A stretch of DNA of 64,000 nucleotides from JAKZVK01 sp965248255 (GCA_965248255.1 CBDFIW010000002.1:372001-436000), one strand, 5' to 3'. Counted from the first letter of the stretch, positions 47,670-57,992 are shown. Notes: generated by a model not told the origin, from the sequence alone. Numbers and translations are program-made.

Positions 47670-47673
<4 letters not shown>
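45115..47673 (+). CDS. PSCyt1-DUF1549-DUF1553 cytochrome protein
   Basis: 852 residues from the ATG at 45115 (MYPVALLRGGRSGIRR, then a signal core LTLVVMLGVSAAQLLCAQ); an upstream start at 45016 lies over the oxidoreductase scrap. Domains: PSCyt1 haem c part (about 30-120) with NCVSCHNDEAKMSGLSL and VDELKMPPGG; DUF1549 (about 140-350) with RRVSLDLIGLPPTPEEIAGF, HYGERWGRHWLDIARYADSN and the second haem motif CARCHDHKFDP; a coiled linker; and DUF1553 (from about 560) with VNRMWQRYFGLGLVETENDF and NTPLQALTLLNDQTQ. A periplasmic multihaem-like protein; function not established. Overlaps the DUF1501 gene by ATGA. Confidence 0.88.
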
Positions 47674-49124
<1,451 letters not shown>

Positions 49125-49637
49125 CAATAGAACCGTTGTCCGGCCGGGGCTCAACCCGCTTCGCGTTGTCCCTATTAGGGGCGGTCTACGAGCGACACCT
49201 GCGGCTCTGAGCGTTACGGCGGCCGGCGGTAGTGGGCCGTTTCACACTGCCGCCGCCGGGAGTCTCCACGTCTGGATACCGTTGTCGGGGCGGGCACGAC
49301 ATGTCACGACATGGCATGCCAAGCCCCTGCATCGTGGACAACGCCGGTCCCGACCCTGCCACACGCTGCGAGGGACGCCTCGTGACTTCTCCGCCGCCCC
49401 TGCCAGGGCTTTCACCCGAGGAGGATCGGCACCCACGGTTCCGCCTTACGGCTTCACCGCGGGCTATTTTCCTTCCGTCCGCTTCGCGGACTCGCCTCGT
49501 GATGGGGCCGAGCAGCCCGAGGTCAGAGTGAGGTTTTCGTCAAGCCCGGCCGAGGCCCCTGCGCGTCGCGGCCGTACAGGCCAGGCGGGCTCGACATGTC
49601 GCCTCCCTAGACTTGCCTGTTGGGCTTTCACAACCCT
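49125..49637. other. Gene-free stretch, nothing recognised
   Basis: A GC-rich stretch between convergent genes. A palindromic piece with GGGGCGGGCACGACATGTC and a CGACATGGCATGCC arm lies near 49288-49325 and might be a distant relative of the GTAGGGGC hairpins. No gene, RNA or IS end supported. Confidence 0.45.
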
Positions 49638-50732
49638 TCACTCGGTGGCCGGGGCCATGCTTGCCTCAGCTTGGGCTGCTCGCCTCGCCCACAACCACAC
49701 CGCCACCGGAATCACGAACTCCAAAGCGACGAACCAGAGGTTCTCCCGCATGTGAAGGTACACATGGTAGGAGAGAAAGATCGACCCCGAGAGCGCCAGC
49801 CAGAACCATGCTCGGCGAATCGCGGCGAACGGCAAGATCCACGTCAGGTACCACGGAGCCAGCATTGGCGTGCACAGGAGGAACGTCCCGAACAGCCACA
49901 GCCCCTGGCGGTAGAGTGCTTGCCGCGAGCCGTCGTCTTTGCGATAGAGAAACAGCGCCATCAGTCCGACCGCGACCAGAGGAAACAGCACCTGGGCTAA
50001 CCGGTGGAGGGGCAGGAGCCGGGCGAGTGCCGGGTTGAAGGTCCACGCCGCGGCATAGGCCTTCATGCCTTCTGGGGGATCAGAGGCGATCAGCACGAGG
50101 GCCGCCACTGGGAGCATCACGCCCCGCCATCCGAGCCGCTTGAAGAACGCCGGAACCAAGACCAACGGAGTCGGCTTGACCAGCACCGCCAGGGCCAGCG
50201 GGACTCTCCCCCAGCCCTCCACGTAACGTAAGGCAACCATGACCAGGAAGACCAGCACGGCGTCAAGGTGGCCGGAACCGGCGAATTCCTTGATCACCAG
50301 GGGACACCAGGCGTAGGCAACGAGCGGGAAGTCCCCTGTGCCGAGCCGCCTGCAGACGCCCGCCAACAACCACACGACCCCGAGGTCGAAGACGACGATC
50401 AACAGCTTGAAGACTAAGACGCTGCCGGGCCGCAAGGTATGAGCAAATCGAAAGACCCCTTGGGCAACCCAAGGGTAAGGAGAAGCGTACTCGGGATAGC
50501 CGACGTTATCAGCAAGGTCGCTCCAGAGCGGGTTGTCGTAGAGCCGTTGATGGAGCCGAGGGTGCTCCAGCTCCACCTCGTACTCGTCGAGCTGCTCGGG
50601 CGCGACCTTCATGGGATTGAGCCCGGCCGACCAGACACGCCCCTCCCAGAGGTATCGCCAGACGTCGTCGTCGTAGAGCAGCAGCCGCTGGTACGCACCC
50701 GCTTCGAAGTCGAAGCCGGCGGGCAGCAGCAA
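49638..50732 (-). CDS. GT-C type polytopic glycosyltransferase (second)
   Basis: 364 residues as drawn from a TTG at 50732, with about nine transmembrane helices. The first loop YDDDVWRYLWEGRVWSAGLN carries the acidic pair and R-Y-x-W-x-G pattern also seen in the protein at 27.9 kb, so it is a lipid-phosphate-sugar dependent transferase of the GT-C/GT87 type. The frame stays open 50 codons further upstream to a TGA at 50883-50885 and codes there for a good first helix (LTLFLSLFLSLTLLWAGALW), but without ATG, GTG or TTG. The true start is thus missing, non-standard, or displaced by a frameshift. Ends with PWYLTWILPFA, as in the relative. Confidence 0.72.
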   Translation of the reverse strand: MLLPAGFDFEAGAYQRLLLYDDDVWRYLWEGRVWSAGLNPMKVAPEQLDEYEVELEHPRLHQRLYDNPLWSDLADNVGYPEYASPYPWVAQGVFRFAHTLRPGSVLVFKLLIVVFDLGVVWLLAGVCRRLGTGDFPLVAYAWCPLVIKEFAGSGHLDAVLVFLVMVALRYVEGWGRVPLALAVLVKPTPLVLVPAFFKRLGWRGVMLPVAALVLIASDPPEGMKAYAAAWTFNPALARLLPLHRLAQVLFPLVAVGLMALFLYRKDDGSRQALYRQGLWLFGTFLLCTPMLAPWYLTWILPFAAIRRAWFWLALSGSIFLSYHVYLHMRENLWFVALEFVIPVAVWLWARRAAQAEASMAPATE

Positions 50733-50962
50733 GAGCCGAAAGAGGATGGCTGCGGCAAAGATCAGCTTGCGTCCCGGCGGGGCCCTGCGCGCCAGCCACA
50801 GTGCCCCTGCCCACAGCAGGGTGAGGCTCAGGAAAAGAGAGAGAAAGAGAGTGAGGTCCGCGCGGGACTGATCCGAGCGTACTCAAAGAGAGGCTGTCCC
50901 GTACCCTAGGGCAGAGGTCGCGCACAGTGCGAGATAGGCGCACTGCGACCGCCCCGCGGGCG

Positions 50963-51355
50963 TCATGTCGTGCTTTTCTGTTTCTTGTTCTTCTTGACCT
51001 TCACCTCGGTGATCTCACCCGTCTGGGTACAGAACTTGATCTTTGCCGCTGCGTCCACGGGAATCTTCGACAGGCCATCGGTCTTAAGTTCCTTCTTCTT
51101 GAAGCCGGGAACCCGGTACTTCGTATCCGCGCCGACGACGACGACGACGGGTTTCGGATTCTTCCTGGGCAGGAAGATGATCTGCTGCTTGTCGATGTCA
51201 ACCTCAGAGATCGTCCCCTCCACGGACGCTATCGGGCAGCCGCCTGGGCCCATCTCCCCCAGTGTCTCGCCGGGCGGCATCTTGACGGATGCAGTGGCGA
51301 CGCCGAGAGACACGACGAGCAGAGCGGGCATTACGAAATGACGAGAGTGCTTCAT
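50963..51355 (-). CDS. Small secreted protein, hypothetical
   Basis: 130 residues with a signal peptide (MKHSRHFVMPALLVVSLGVA). The mature part is beta-rich with VEGTISEVDIDKQQIIFLPR and VVVVGADTKYRVPG, a pattern like small DUF5666/OB-like exported domains, and ends in a Lys-rich tail (KVKKNKKQKSTT). Two cysteines (GGCPIAS and KFCTQTG) could form a disulfide. No known function. AGGTAGC lies before the ATG. Confidence 0.6.
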   Translation of the reverse strand: MKHSRHFVMPALLVVSLGVATASVKMPPGETLGEMGPGGCPIASVEGTISEVDIDKQQIIFLPRKNPKPVVVVVGADTKYRVPGFKKKELKTDGLSKIPVDAAAKIKFCTQTGEITEVKVKKNKKQKSTT

Positions 51356-51652
51356 GCTACCTCCAGGATACGTTCAGGTACGTTGAGACTCAACACCTAC
51401 TGGGGAACCGCGCACGATGCCAAGCCCTCGCGGGGTCAGACGGACTTGCTTCATCGTAACGTCTCGGGCGTTCAGCCGGCGAGCCTGCAATGTTCGGCAG
51501 GTTCGGCGTCGTTCAGACAATGCATGGCGCTTTCAGGTGCTCGTGGCCGCCTCGCCGACCGCCGGGGCTCCATATCCATCGGTTCGTCGGGCGGGCCGTT
51601 TGGTCACGCTCGATAGGCGGGATTGGCGGCTTTCGGACGGACCAGGGTTCGG

Positions 51653-52681
51653 TCAGTGCGCGGCGCCGTAGCCGCTAACGACCTCGCGGGCCAGGAAGTT
51701 CTCGATGTCGGCTTCGTTGCGGGCGACTTCCAGATAGGCCGCCTTGAGAAGTTGCTCTTTGCGGTTCTTCAGCAGGCCGCGGAGGCCTTGCTGCACGCGG
51801 GGATCGGAATACTCTCTCTGTCCCGCGTGTTCGACCGAGATCAGCTTGATGATGCGAAACTCGTCGCCGGTCTTGATGACGGGAGAAATGTCACCAGGAG
51901 AAAGCGAAGCCACGACCCTCCGCAAGGTCAGATCAATCTGCTCAAGCGATGATTGTGGAATGAATCCGAGGTCGCCTCCGTTGGCCGTCGAGAGAGGGTC
52001 CTCAGAATAATTTTGCGCCAAGGAGGCAAAGTCCCCTCCGTTGGAGAGACGCTGCTCGATCATCTTGATTTTCTGGCTGGCGGTCTCGAGGTCCTGTGCG
52101 TCGTCGTTGCGCCGGTTGGGGACCGGCGTTTCGGGCTTGGCGGTAACGAGAATCCACGCCATATGGAGCTGTTGTTCCGGGAGATGGAAATTGGCTTGGT
52201 TTCCCTCGTAGTAAGCTCGTAATTCAGTCTCGCCTACACGGATTTTAGAAGAGATCTCTGCGGCGAGAAGCTTCTCGATGGTGAGGGAGCGGCGCAGCTC
52301 GCTTTTCAACTCTTCCGCAGTCAAGCCCCGCGTCAGAAGGTGCTCTTCGAGATCGGCATCAGACTCATATGGGGAGCGGTAGTCCTGAAATCGATTTTCG
52401 ACCTCCGCGTCGACTGCCATTAGGCCCAGCCGCTGAGCCTTGTCGAGCATAATCCGCCGGTCGATGAGCTCCCTGAGCAGGTTCAACCGAAGCATGCGCT
52501 CCTCTTCCTCGGTGGACGAGGACGTGACATCGAGATCCTGTGTGTGGAAGTATTTGTCCAACTCGGCGTAGGTGATCTTGTAGCCGTTGACGGTCGCAGC
52601 CACGCGGTCCCCGGCGTCCCTCTGACAAGCCGTCGAGAGGAGGAAGGCCGAAACGACGGCGGCCGCACTAAGGACCCGCAT
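51653..52681 (-). CDS. SurA/PrsA-like peptidyl-prolyl isomerase lipoprotein
   Basis: 342 residues from the ATG at 52681 (MRVLSAAAVVSAFLLSTACQ), a lipoprotein leader with lipobox LSTAC; an upstream in-frame start at 52744 is less likely. A SurA N-terminal-like helical domain (about 30-160; VNGYKITYAELDKYF, ELRRSLTIEKLLAAEI) is followed by a parvulin domain (about 180-300; QLHMAWILVTAKPE, GGDFASLAQNYSEDPLS, GGDLGFIPQSSLEQ). It helps fold exported proteins at the membrane. It lies 145 bp after rplQ on the same strand and may be read through from the ribosomal operon. Confidence 0.85.
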   Translation of the reverse strand: MRVLSAAAVVSAFLLSTACQRDAGDRVAATVNGYKITYAELDKYFHTQDLDVTSSSTEEEERMLRLNLLRELIDRRIMLDKAQRLGLMAVDAEVENRFQDYRSPYESDADLEEHLLTRGLTAEELKSELRRSLTIEKLLAAEISSKIRVGETELRAYYEGNQANFHLPEQQLHMAWILVTAKPETPVPNRRNDDAQDLETASQKIKMIEQRLSNGGDFASLAQNYSEDPLSTANGGDLGFIPQSSLEQIDLTLRRVVASLSPGDISPVIKTGDEFRIIKLISVEHAGQREYSDPRVQQGLRGLLKNRKEQLLKAAYLEVARNEADIENFLAREVVSGYGAAH

Positions 52682-52825
52682 GCCACCATTGTAGTCAGGG
52701 AAGACAAGAGGCATCCGGTAAGGAGCAGTCCCTAATTCGTACATACGAGAGACAAAAACTCGCGAGTCTCTTCGAGTGCCGCGCTACGAGTTTGCGGCGG
52801 CGCACAAACGCCATGCCGCTGAATC

Positions 52826-53302
52826 TTAGGAGGAGGATCCTGGGGCGGGTGGCTCTTCGCTTGGGGTTTCTTCTTGCTCCTGCTCTTGCTGCTTCTTGAG
52901 CCGATCTTCACGGCGCTTACGGCGCTCTTCGGTCCGTTTCTTCAGCTCGGAACCCAAGATTTCAATCACAGCCGTTTCGGCGCCGTCCCCTTTGCGGTAA
53001 CCCAGCCGGGTCACGCGTGTGTAGCCGCCGCTCCGTCCGGCGAATCGAGGACCGAGGGTATCGAAGAGCTTTTTGACCGCCGCGGGTGTCTGCAGGAAGG
53101 CGGCGGCTTGGCGGCGAGTGTGCAGGGTATCCCGCTTGGCCAGCGTGATCATCCGATCCACAAACGACCGGACCGCTTTGGCCTTGGCGACCGTGGTCAT
53201 GACACGGTCCTCGAGGATGACGCTGGTCGTGAGACCCCGGAACAACGCGCGCCGCGCGGACCCGTCCCTCTGGAGCTTGACTCCGCCTTTTCTATGCCGC
53301 AC
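52826..53302 (-). CDS. rplQ: Ribosomal protein L17
   Basis: 158 residues. Core MRHRKGGVKLQRDGSARRAL and the L17 signature region FRGLTTSVILEDRVMTTVAK, then GGYTRVTRLGYRKGDGAE. A 35-residue Lys/Arg then Glu/Pro-rich tail (KKQQEQEQEETPSEEPPAPG) extends beyond the usual 115-130 residues. Part of the 50S subunit near the exit tunnel. Follows rpoA by 15 bp, the normal end of the alpha operon. Confidence 0.97.
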   Translation of the reverse strand: MRHRKGGVKLQRDGSARRALFRGLTTSVILEDRVMTTVAKAKAVRSFVDRMITLAKRDTLHTRRQAAAFLQTPAAVKKLFDTLGPRFAGRSGGYTRVTRLGYRKGDGAETAVIEILGSELKKRTEERRKRREDRLKKQQEQEQEETPSEEPPAPGSSS

Positions 53303-53317
53303 GATTTAGTCTCCGCG

Positions 53318-54367
53318 TTAGCTTGCCGAGGTGCTCTCAATCTCCACGTTCTCCCCCTCAGCCTCGGTTTCGGCCTCCGCCTCAAGGTTGCTGGGTGGTA
53401 CGAGACGTCCACGCTCGTCAAAACGCATACCCAGCGAAAGACTCATCGAGGACAGGATCTCCCTGATCTCGTTCAATGACTTGCGCCCGAAATTCTTCGT
53501 CTTGAGCATATCGGACTCGGTGCGCACAACGAGGTCGCCGATCGTCTGGATGTTGGCGTTCTTCAAGCAGTTGTAGGAGCGAACACTGAGTTCCAGCTCC
53601 TCGACCGAGCGGTTGAGGTACTCCTGATACTGGTCGGTGGTGGCCTCGGCGGCGGCCTCTTCGGCGGCGGCCTCTTCCTCGAAGTTGATGAAGATCGTCA
53701 TGTGATCTTTCAGCAACTTGGCCGCCAAACCGATGGCATCCTGAGGCGAGATCGCGCCGTTGGTCCAGACCTCCATCATGAGCTTGTCGTAATCAGTCAT
53801 CTGGCCCAGGCGGGCGGCCTCGACCGAGTATTTGACCTTGCGGACGGGGGAATGAACCGAATCGATGGGGATGTAGCCGAGAGCCAAGTCCTCGTCGAAA
53901 TTCTTTTCGGCGCTGACATAGCCGCGGCCCGGCTTGACTCGCATCTCGACATCGAGCATGCCACTCTCGTTGACGGTGGCAAGATAGAGGCTTAGATCGA
54001 GGATCTCTACCTCCGAATCGGCCTCGATGGCACCGCTGTCAACCGGGCCCGCCTCGGTCGCGCGCAGGCGAATCGTACGAGCACCCTCCCCATGCAGCTT
54101 CATGGGAATGCGCTTCAAGTTGAGAATGATGTCGGTGGCATCTTCCACCACGCCGGGGATCGGGCTGAACTCATGCGAGATCCCCTGGATGCGCACCGCC
54201 GTGATCGCCGCCCCCTCGATCGAGCTGAGAAGCGCGCGCCGCAGCGAGTTTCCGATGGTCGTGCCAAATCCGCGCTCGAACGGTTGGGCGTTGAACCTGC
54301 CATAGGTGTTGGTGATGCCATCGCCCTCGATCGCTAGCCGCTTCGGCTTCTGAAATCCTGTCCACAT
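53318..54367 (-). CDS. rpoA: RNA polymerase alpha subunit
   Basis: 349 residues. The N-terminal dimerisation domain (about 1-230) has RFNAQPFERGFGTTIGNSLR and SSIEGAAITAVRIQGISHEF. A Glu/Ala-rich linker (about 230-245) leads to the C-terminal domain with SVEELELSVRSYNCLKNANI and LKTKNFGRKSLNEIREIL, which contacts promoter UP elements and activators. The tail after about 325 is acidic. Lies between rpsD and rplQ as in most bacteria. Confidence 0.98.
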   Translation of the reverse strand: MWTGFQKPKRLAIEGDGITNTYGRFNAQPFERGFGTTIGNSLRRALLSSIEGAAITAVRIQGISHEFSPIPGVVEDATDIILNLKRIPMKLHGEGARTIRLRATEAGPVDSGAIEADSEVEILDLSLYLATVNESGMLDVEMRVKPGRGYVSAEKNFDEDLALGYIPIDSVHSPVRKVKYSVEAARLGQMTDYDKLMMEVWTNGAISPQDAIGLAAKLLKDHMTIFINFEEEAAAEEAAAEATTDQYQEYLNRSVEELELSVRSYNCLKNANIQTIGDLVVRTESDMLKTKNFGRKSLNEIREILSSMSLSLGMRFDERGRLVPPSNLEAEAETEAEGENVEIESTSAS

Positions 54368-54450
54368 ATGTGTCTTCCCCCTCGGTTGCGCAGTTCCGTA
54401 CCGACGAGTCCGGCCCCCCTACCCGCGGATACCAGGCAGGGAAGGAGGAC

Positions 54451-55068
54451 CTACCTTGAGTAGAGCTCCACGATCAATTGCTCGTTAATGGGAATATCCG
54501 CGACGTCTTCGCGCTTCGGCAGGGCGACGACGCGTCCGCTGAAGTTGTCTCGGTCCGCTTCCATCCAGATCGGCGGAAGAGCGTAGGACATGTACTCGCG
54601 CGCCTCCACAATCCCTCCGTGCTTGCGACTCTTTTCACGAATCTCGACGACATCGCCAGGTTTGACGGAGAACGAGGCGATGTCCACCTTCTTACCGTTG
54701 ACCTGCACATGACCGTGTCCGACGATCTGGCGGGCCTGCGGTCGGCTGCGCGCAAACCCCATCCGGAAGATCACGTTGTCGAGCCGCCGTTCGAGCAACG
54801 AGAGCAGATTCTCGCCGACGACGCCCTTCATGCGGCCGGCCCTTTCAAAATAGCGGCGGAACTGCCGTTCGAGCACGCCGTAGACGAACCGCACCTTCTG
54901 CTTCTCGATCAACTGCAGGGCGTAGCCCATGATCTTACGCGGACGCCGCGTCTTGCCGTGCTGGCCCGGCGGATAATTGCGCCGCTCGAGAGCGCAGTTC
55001 TCCTTGGTGCAGAGTTTGATGCCCATGCGCCGGCAGCGCCGGCAGGAGGCTCCTCGATATCTGGCCAT
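54451..55068 (-). CDS. rpsD: Ribosomal protein S4, zinc-binding form
   Basis: 205 residues. N-terminal Cys9-x2-Cys12 and Cys20-x4-Cys25 (SCRRCRRMGIKLCTKENCAL) form a zinc knuckle with a shorter loop than usual. The S4 RNA-binding domain (about 95-160) has RRLDNVIFRMGFARSRPQAR and VGHGHVQVNGKKVD. S4 starts assembly of the 30S body and often represses its own operon. Follows rpsK by 14 bp. Confidence 0.97.
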   Translation of the reverse strand: MARYRGASCRRCRRMGIKLCTKENCALERRNYPPGQHGKTRRPRKIMGYALQLIEKQKVRFVYGVLERQFRRYFERAGRMKGVVGENLLSLLERRLDNVIFRMGFARSRPQARQIVGHGHVQVNGKKVDIASFSVKPGDVVEIREKSRKHGGIVEAREYMSYALPPIWMEADRDNFSGRVVALPKREDVADIPINEQLIVELYSR

Positions 55069-55082
55069 TGCGTTTGCCTAAA

Positions 55083-55487
55083 TCAGACCCGCCTCTTCTT
55101 GGGAGGGCGGCAGCCGTTGTGTGGGATCGGGGTTACGTCTTTGATATGGCGCACCCTCAAGCCGGTCGAGGCCAGAGCCCGTACGGCGGACTCTCGTCCT
55201 CCACCGGGCCCTTTGACCTTGACGCTGACTTCCTTCAATCCATGTTCCTTCGCTTTGTTGGCAGCGACCGCGGAGGCTTGCTGGGCGGCGAAAGGCGTGC
55301 CCTTCTGGGAGCCGCGGAACCCCAGAGAGCCGGCGCTCGACCAGGAGATGACGTTACCATTGGCATCGGCGATCGTCACAATCGTATTGTTAAAGCTCGC
55401 CTGAATGTGAACGATGCCGACCGGCACGGATTTTCGGGTCCGGCTCTTGAACTTCTTCTTGCCTGCCTTCGCTTTCGTCTTCGCCAT
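55083..55487 (-). CDS. rpsK: Ribosomal protein S11
   Basis: 134 residues. Signature parts: VGIVHIQASFNNTIVTIADA, GSLGFRGSQKGTPFAAQQAS, KGPGGGRESAVRAL and the end DVTPIPHNGCRPPKKRRV. A basic head (MAKTKAKAGKKKFKSRTRKS) precedes it. S11 lies on the 30S platform near the E site. Position between rpsM and rpsD is the common one. Confidence 0.98.
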   Translation of the reverse strand: MAKTKAKAGKKKFKSRTRKSVPVGIVHIQASFNNTIVTIADANGNVISWSSAGSLGFRGSQKGTPFAAQQASAVAANKAKEHGLKEVSVKVKGPGGGRESAVRALASTGLRVRHIKDVTPIPHNGCRPPKKRRV

Positions 55488-55514
55488 CCGCCCGCCTCTT
55501 TTCGTTTACAGCTC

Positions 55515-55898
55515 TTACTTCTTGCCCGCCTTGCGCTTGCTGGCAACCGTGCCGCGTTTGGGACCCTTGCGCGTGCGGGCGTTGGTGTGGGTCCTTTGCC
55601 CCCGAACCGGCAAGCTGCGCCGGTGGCGCAGTCCGCGGTAGCAGCCGATCTCGATGAGGCGGCGAATGTTCATCGCCACCTCTTTCCGAAGGTCGCCCTC
55701 GACGGCTCCCTCTTCTTCGAGGATCTTCCTCAGGTTGGTGATCTCATCGTCGTTCAGCTCACCCATTTTCTTGCCGAAGTCGATGCCGGCGCGATAGAGC
55801 AGCGAGCGCGCCCGCGAGCGCCCGACGCCATAGAGATACGTGAGCGCAATCTCCGACCGCTTCTCGTTCGGTAAGTCGACGCCTTCCAGCCGTGCCAT
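55515..55898 (-). CDS. rpsM: Ribosomal protein S13
   Basis: 127 residues. MARLEGVDLPNEKRSEIALT and TYLYGVGRSRARSLL form the start; the helix-hairpin end YRGLRHRRSLPVRGQRTHTN and the basic tail contact 16S RNA and tRNA in the head of the 30S subunit. Usual length. It follows rpmJ by about 20 bp. Confidence 0.98.
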   Translation of the reverse strand: MARLEGVDLPNEKRSEIALTYLYGVGRSRARSLLYRAGIDFGKKMGELNDDEITNLRKILEEEGAVEGDLRKEVAMNIRRLIEIGCYRGLRHRRSLPVRGQRTHTNARTRKGPKRGTVASKRKAGKK

Positions 55899-55919
55899 TC
55901 GTCCGCCTCCGTAAGGATC

Positions 55920-56033
55920 CTAACCCTGCCGCTGTTTGTGTTTGGGATTGGTGCAGAGAACGCGCACCACTCCCTTGCGGCGGATCACCTTGCAGTTCTT
56001 GCACATTCTCTTGACAGATGCTCTCACCTTCAT
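55920..56033 (-). CDS. rpmJ: Ribosomal protein L36, zinc form
   Basis: 37 residues: MKVRASVKRMCKNCKVIRRK, then GVVRVLCTNPKHKQRQG. Cys11, Cys14, Cys27 and His32 form the zinc-binding (C+) site. The ATG overlaps the infA stop as ATGA, so its translation is coupled. Its short length is normal for L36. Confidence 0.96.
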   Translation of the reverse strand: MKVRASVKRMCKNCKVIRRKGVVRVLCTNPKHKQRQG

Positions 56034-56257
56034 GATTCACACCGCTTTACGATTCGGCCGCGCCGCGGGTCGTTGTCTGACAGTTGTACCCGCACGCGGT
56101 CTCCGGGCAGCAGCCGCAGAAAATCCTTCCCCGAGCGCGACGACACGTGCGCCACGACACCTGACCTGTCGCCGAGCAGTTCGAGGCGAAAGAGGTCGTT
56201 CGGCAAGGATTCCACCACCTCGGCCTCCAGCGCTGTCTCTACTGCCTGGCTCGTCAT
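56030..56257 (-). CDS. infA: Translation initiation factor IF-1
   Basis: 75 residues, one S1-type OB fold. EAEVVESLPNDLFRLELLGD, VVAHVSSRSGKDFLRLLPGD and RVRVQLSDNDPRRGRIVKR match IF-1. It binds the A site of the 30S subunit during start-codon selection. It overlaps rpmJ by 4 bp and follows map by 31 bp. Confidence 0.95.
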   Translation of the reverse strand: MTSQAVETALEAEVVESLPNDLFRLELLGDRSGVVAHVSSRSGKDFLRLLPGDRVRVQLSDNDPRRGRIVKRCES

Positions 56258-56288
56258 GGCGTCTCCAAATCAGCCGTCCCATCGCCCA

Positions 56289-57059
56289 TCAAGGCCGCGT
56301 GAGAACCCAGGGTCCGTTCGACGTCACCGCAATGCAGTGCTCGAAATGAGCGGCGTTCGAGCCGTCAGCCGTGACCGCCGTCCAGTGGTCGGAAAGCACC
56401 CGTGTCTCGGGCTTGCCGGCCGATACCATCGGCTCCACCGCCAACACCATCCCTTCGCGCAGCCGCGGGTTCTGCACCTTGGGATCGACGTAGTTGGGCA
56501 CATGCGGCTCCTCATGGAGTCTGGCGCCGATCCCATGGCCCACGAATTCACGCACGACCGAGTAGCCGTTCGATTCGACGTGCTTTTCCACTGTCCCACA
56601 AACATCAAACAACTTATGACCCGCGACCATCTGGTCAATCGCCAGATCCAGCGACCGGCGTGTTACCTTCAGCAGCCGTTCCGTCTCGGGGGCGATCGCA
56701 CCCACCGGAATGGTCGTCGCGGAATCGCCGTAAAAGCCGTCGAGCTTGACGCCGATATCCACCTTGACAATGTCACCTTCTTTTAACTTCGTTTTGGCCG
56801 ACGGCACGCCGTGCACGACCTCGTCATTGACCGAAGTACACAATACACAGGGGAAGCGTCTACCCGCCGCCGGTACGTAGTAACCTTTGAACGCGGCCTT
56901 GGCGCCAGCTTCCTCGACCCGCTTCTCCGCCACTTTCTCAAGGTCGAGCGTCGTCACTCCCGCCTTGACCATCTTCGTCAACTCGTCCAGAATCCGCCAA
57001 ACCAGCAAGCCGCTGGCACGCATCTTCTCCAGTTCCATGGGGCTCTTGCGGACGATCAT
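56289..57059 (-). CDS. map: Methionine aminopeptidase, type I
   Basis: 256 residues. Removes the first Met from new proteins. The two-metal site is complete: Asp in VKVDIGVKLDGFYGDSA (two Asp), His in EFVGHGIGARLHEEPHV, Glu in AVEPMV and the last Glu in HFEHCIAVT. Starts at ATG 57059 overlapping the adk stop (ATGA). No N-terminal SH3-like extension, so type Ia. Confidence 0.96.
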   Translation of the reverse strand: MIVRKSPMELEKMRASGLLVWRILDELTKMVKAGVTTLDLEKVAEKRVEEAGAKAAFKGYYVPAAGRRFPCVLCTSVNDEVVHGVPSAKTKLKEGDIVKVDIGVKLDGFYGDSATTIPVGAIAPETERLLKVTRRSLDLAIDQMVAGHKLFDVCGTVEKHVESNGYSVVREFVGHGIGARLHEEPHVPNYVDPKVQNPRLREGMVLAVEPMVSAGKPETRVLSDHWTAVTADGSNAAHFEHCIAVTSNGPWVLTRP

Positions 57060-57745
57060 GCACCGGTTCTCGTCAGGACTTCAATGATTTTCGCCGACGC
57101 CTCCTGGGGCCCGAGGGCGCCGTCAATCCAATGAACCGGCCGACCGTTCCGCCGGAACACCTCGACAACCGGGACCGCCTCGCGCTCGTGAACCTTCAGA
57201 CGCTCTTCCAGCACCTCCGCACGATCATCCGGCCGGGCCTGAAGACGAGCGCTGCAGATATCACAGATGTCGGGGACCGTGGGCGGTTTCGAGTGTATAT
57301 GGTAGATGGCGCCGCACCGGGGGCAGATCCGGCGACCGGTAATCCTTTGAACAAGCTCATTATAGCCAATCTTGATTTCGAAAACCACCGGGTGTTGGCC
57401 GTGCTTCTTCAGCAGTGTTTCCAGCCACTCCGCCTGGTTCGGCGTGCGCGGATAACCATCGAGCAGAAAGCCTCGGCGACAGTCGGGTCTCTCCAAGCGG
57501 GCCTCCACGAGTTGATTTACGACATCGTCCGCCACCAGCTTTCCGACCGCCAAAGTCGCTTCCACCTGTTGACCGATTGCGGAGCCGGACTCGATTTCGG
57601 CTCGCATCATGTCGCCGGTGGAGACCTTCGGAATACGGAAGTGGCCGCTGACTCTCTCTGCCTGTGTCCCTTTGCCGGCACCCGGGGGGCCGAAAAGGAT
57701 TACTGCTCCCAGCGAGCCCTCCGGCTCAGCCTTGCCGTCCGCCAT
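57056..57745 (-). CDS. adk: Adenylate kinase, zinc-lid form
   Basis: 229 residues from the ATG at 57745, which has GAGGAG upstream; 20 further in-frame residues reach into the 198-bp repeat element and are not likely real. Walker A loop ILFGPPGAGKGTQAE, AMP-binding GFLLDGYPRTPNQAEW, and a lid with ICPRCGAIYHIHSKPP and CDIC, a four-Cys zinc site. Balances AMP, ADP and ATP. Usual place between secY and map, but here separated from secY by the repeat. Confidence 0.96.
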   Translation of the reverse strand: MADGKAEPEGSLGAVILFGPPGAGKGTQAERVSGHFRIPKVSTGDMMRAEIESGSAIGQQVEATLAVGKLVADDVVNQLVEARLERPDCRRGFLLDGYPRTPNQAEWLETLLKKHGQHPVVFEIKIGYNELVQRITGRRICPRCGAIYHIHSKPPTVPDICDICSARLQARPDDRAEVLEERLKVHEREAVPVVEVFRRNGRPVHWIDGALGPQEASAKIIEVLTRTGA

Positions 57746-57794
57746 GGTTACTACGGGCTCCTCACTCAGAGATGACGCCACCCCCGCCCCAGAC

Positions 57795-57992
57795 GTAGCC
57801 TGCATTCCTCACCACTTGACGGACGAAGCGCGCGATAAGACCGCCATGACTTCGTTGCGCGTGCTTGCCGTGCTCCCGGTACCGTCAAGTACGCCCCAAT
57901 CCGACAAAGACAGGGCGCCAAGCGGCTCTCGCCTCGTCCTGACGGCCTTCTCACCCACTTCGCCTCGCCACATGGTGAGGAACGCAGGCTAG
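57795..57992 (-). repeat. 198-bp inverted-repeat (MITE-like) element, copy 2
   Basis: Same element as at 14489-14686, in the opposite orientation, same length, about 90% identical by eye. Ends: TAGCCTGCATTCCTCACCAC and, reversed, TAGCCTGCGTTCCTCACCAT. It fills the secY-adk gap of the spc operon. The right end CTAG (57989-57992) includes the secY stop codon TAG. The operon must be transcribed through it, so its inverted ends may pair in the mRNA. Confidence 0.8.
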
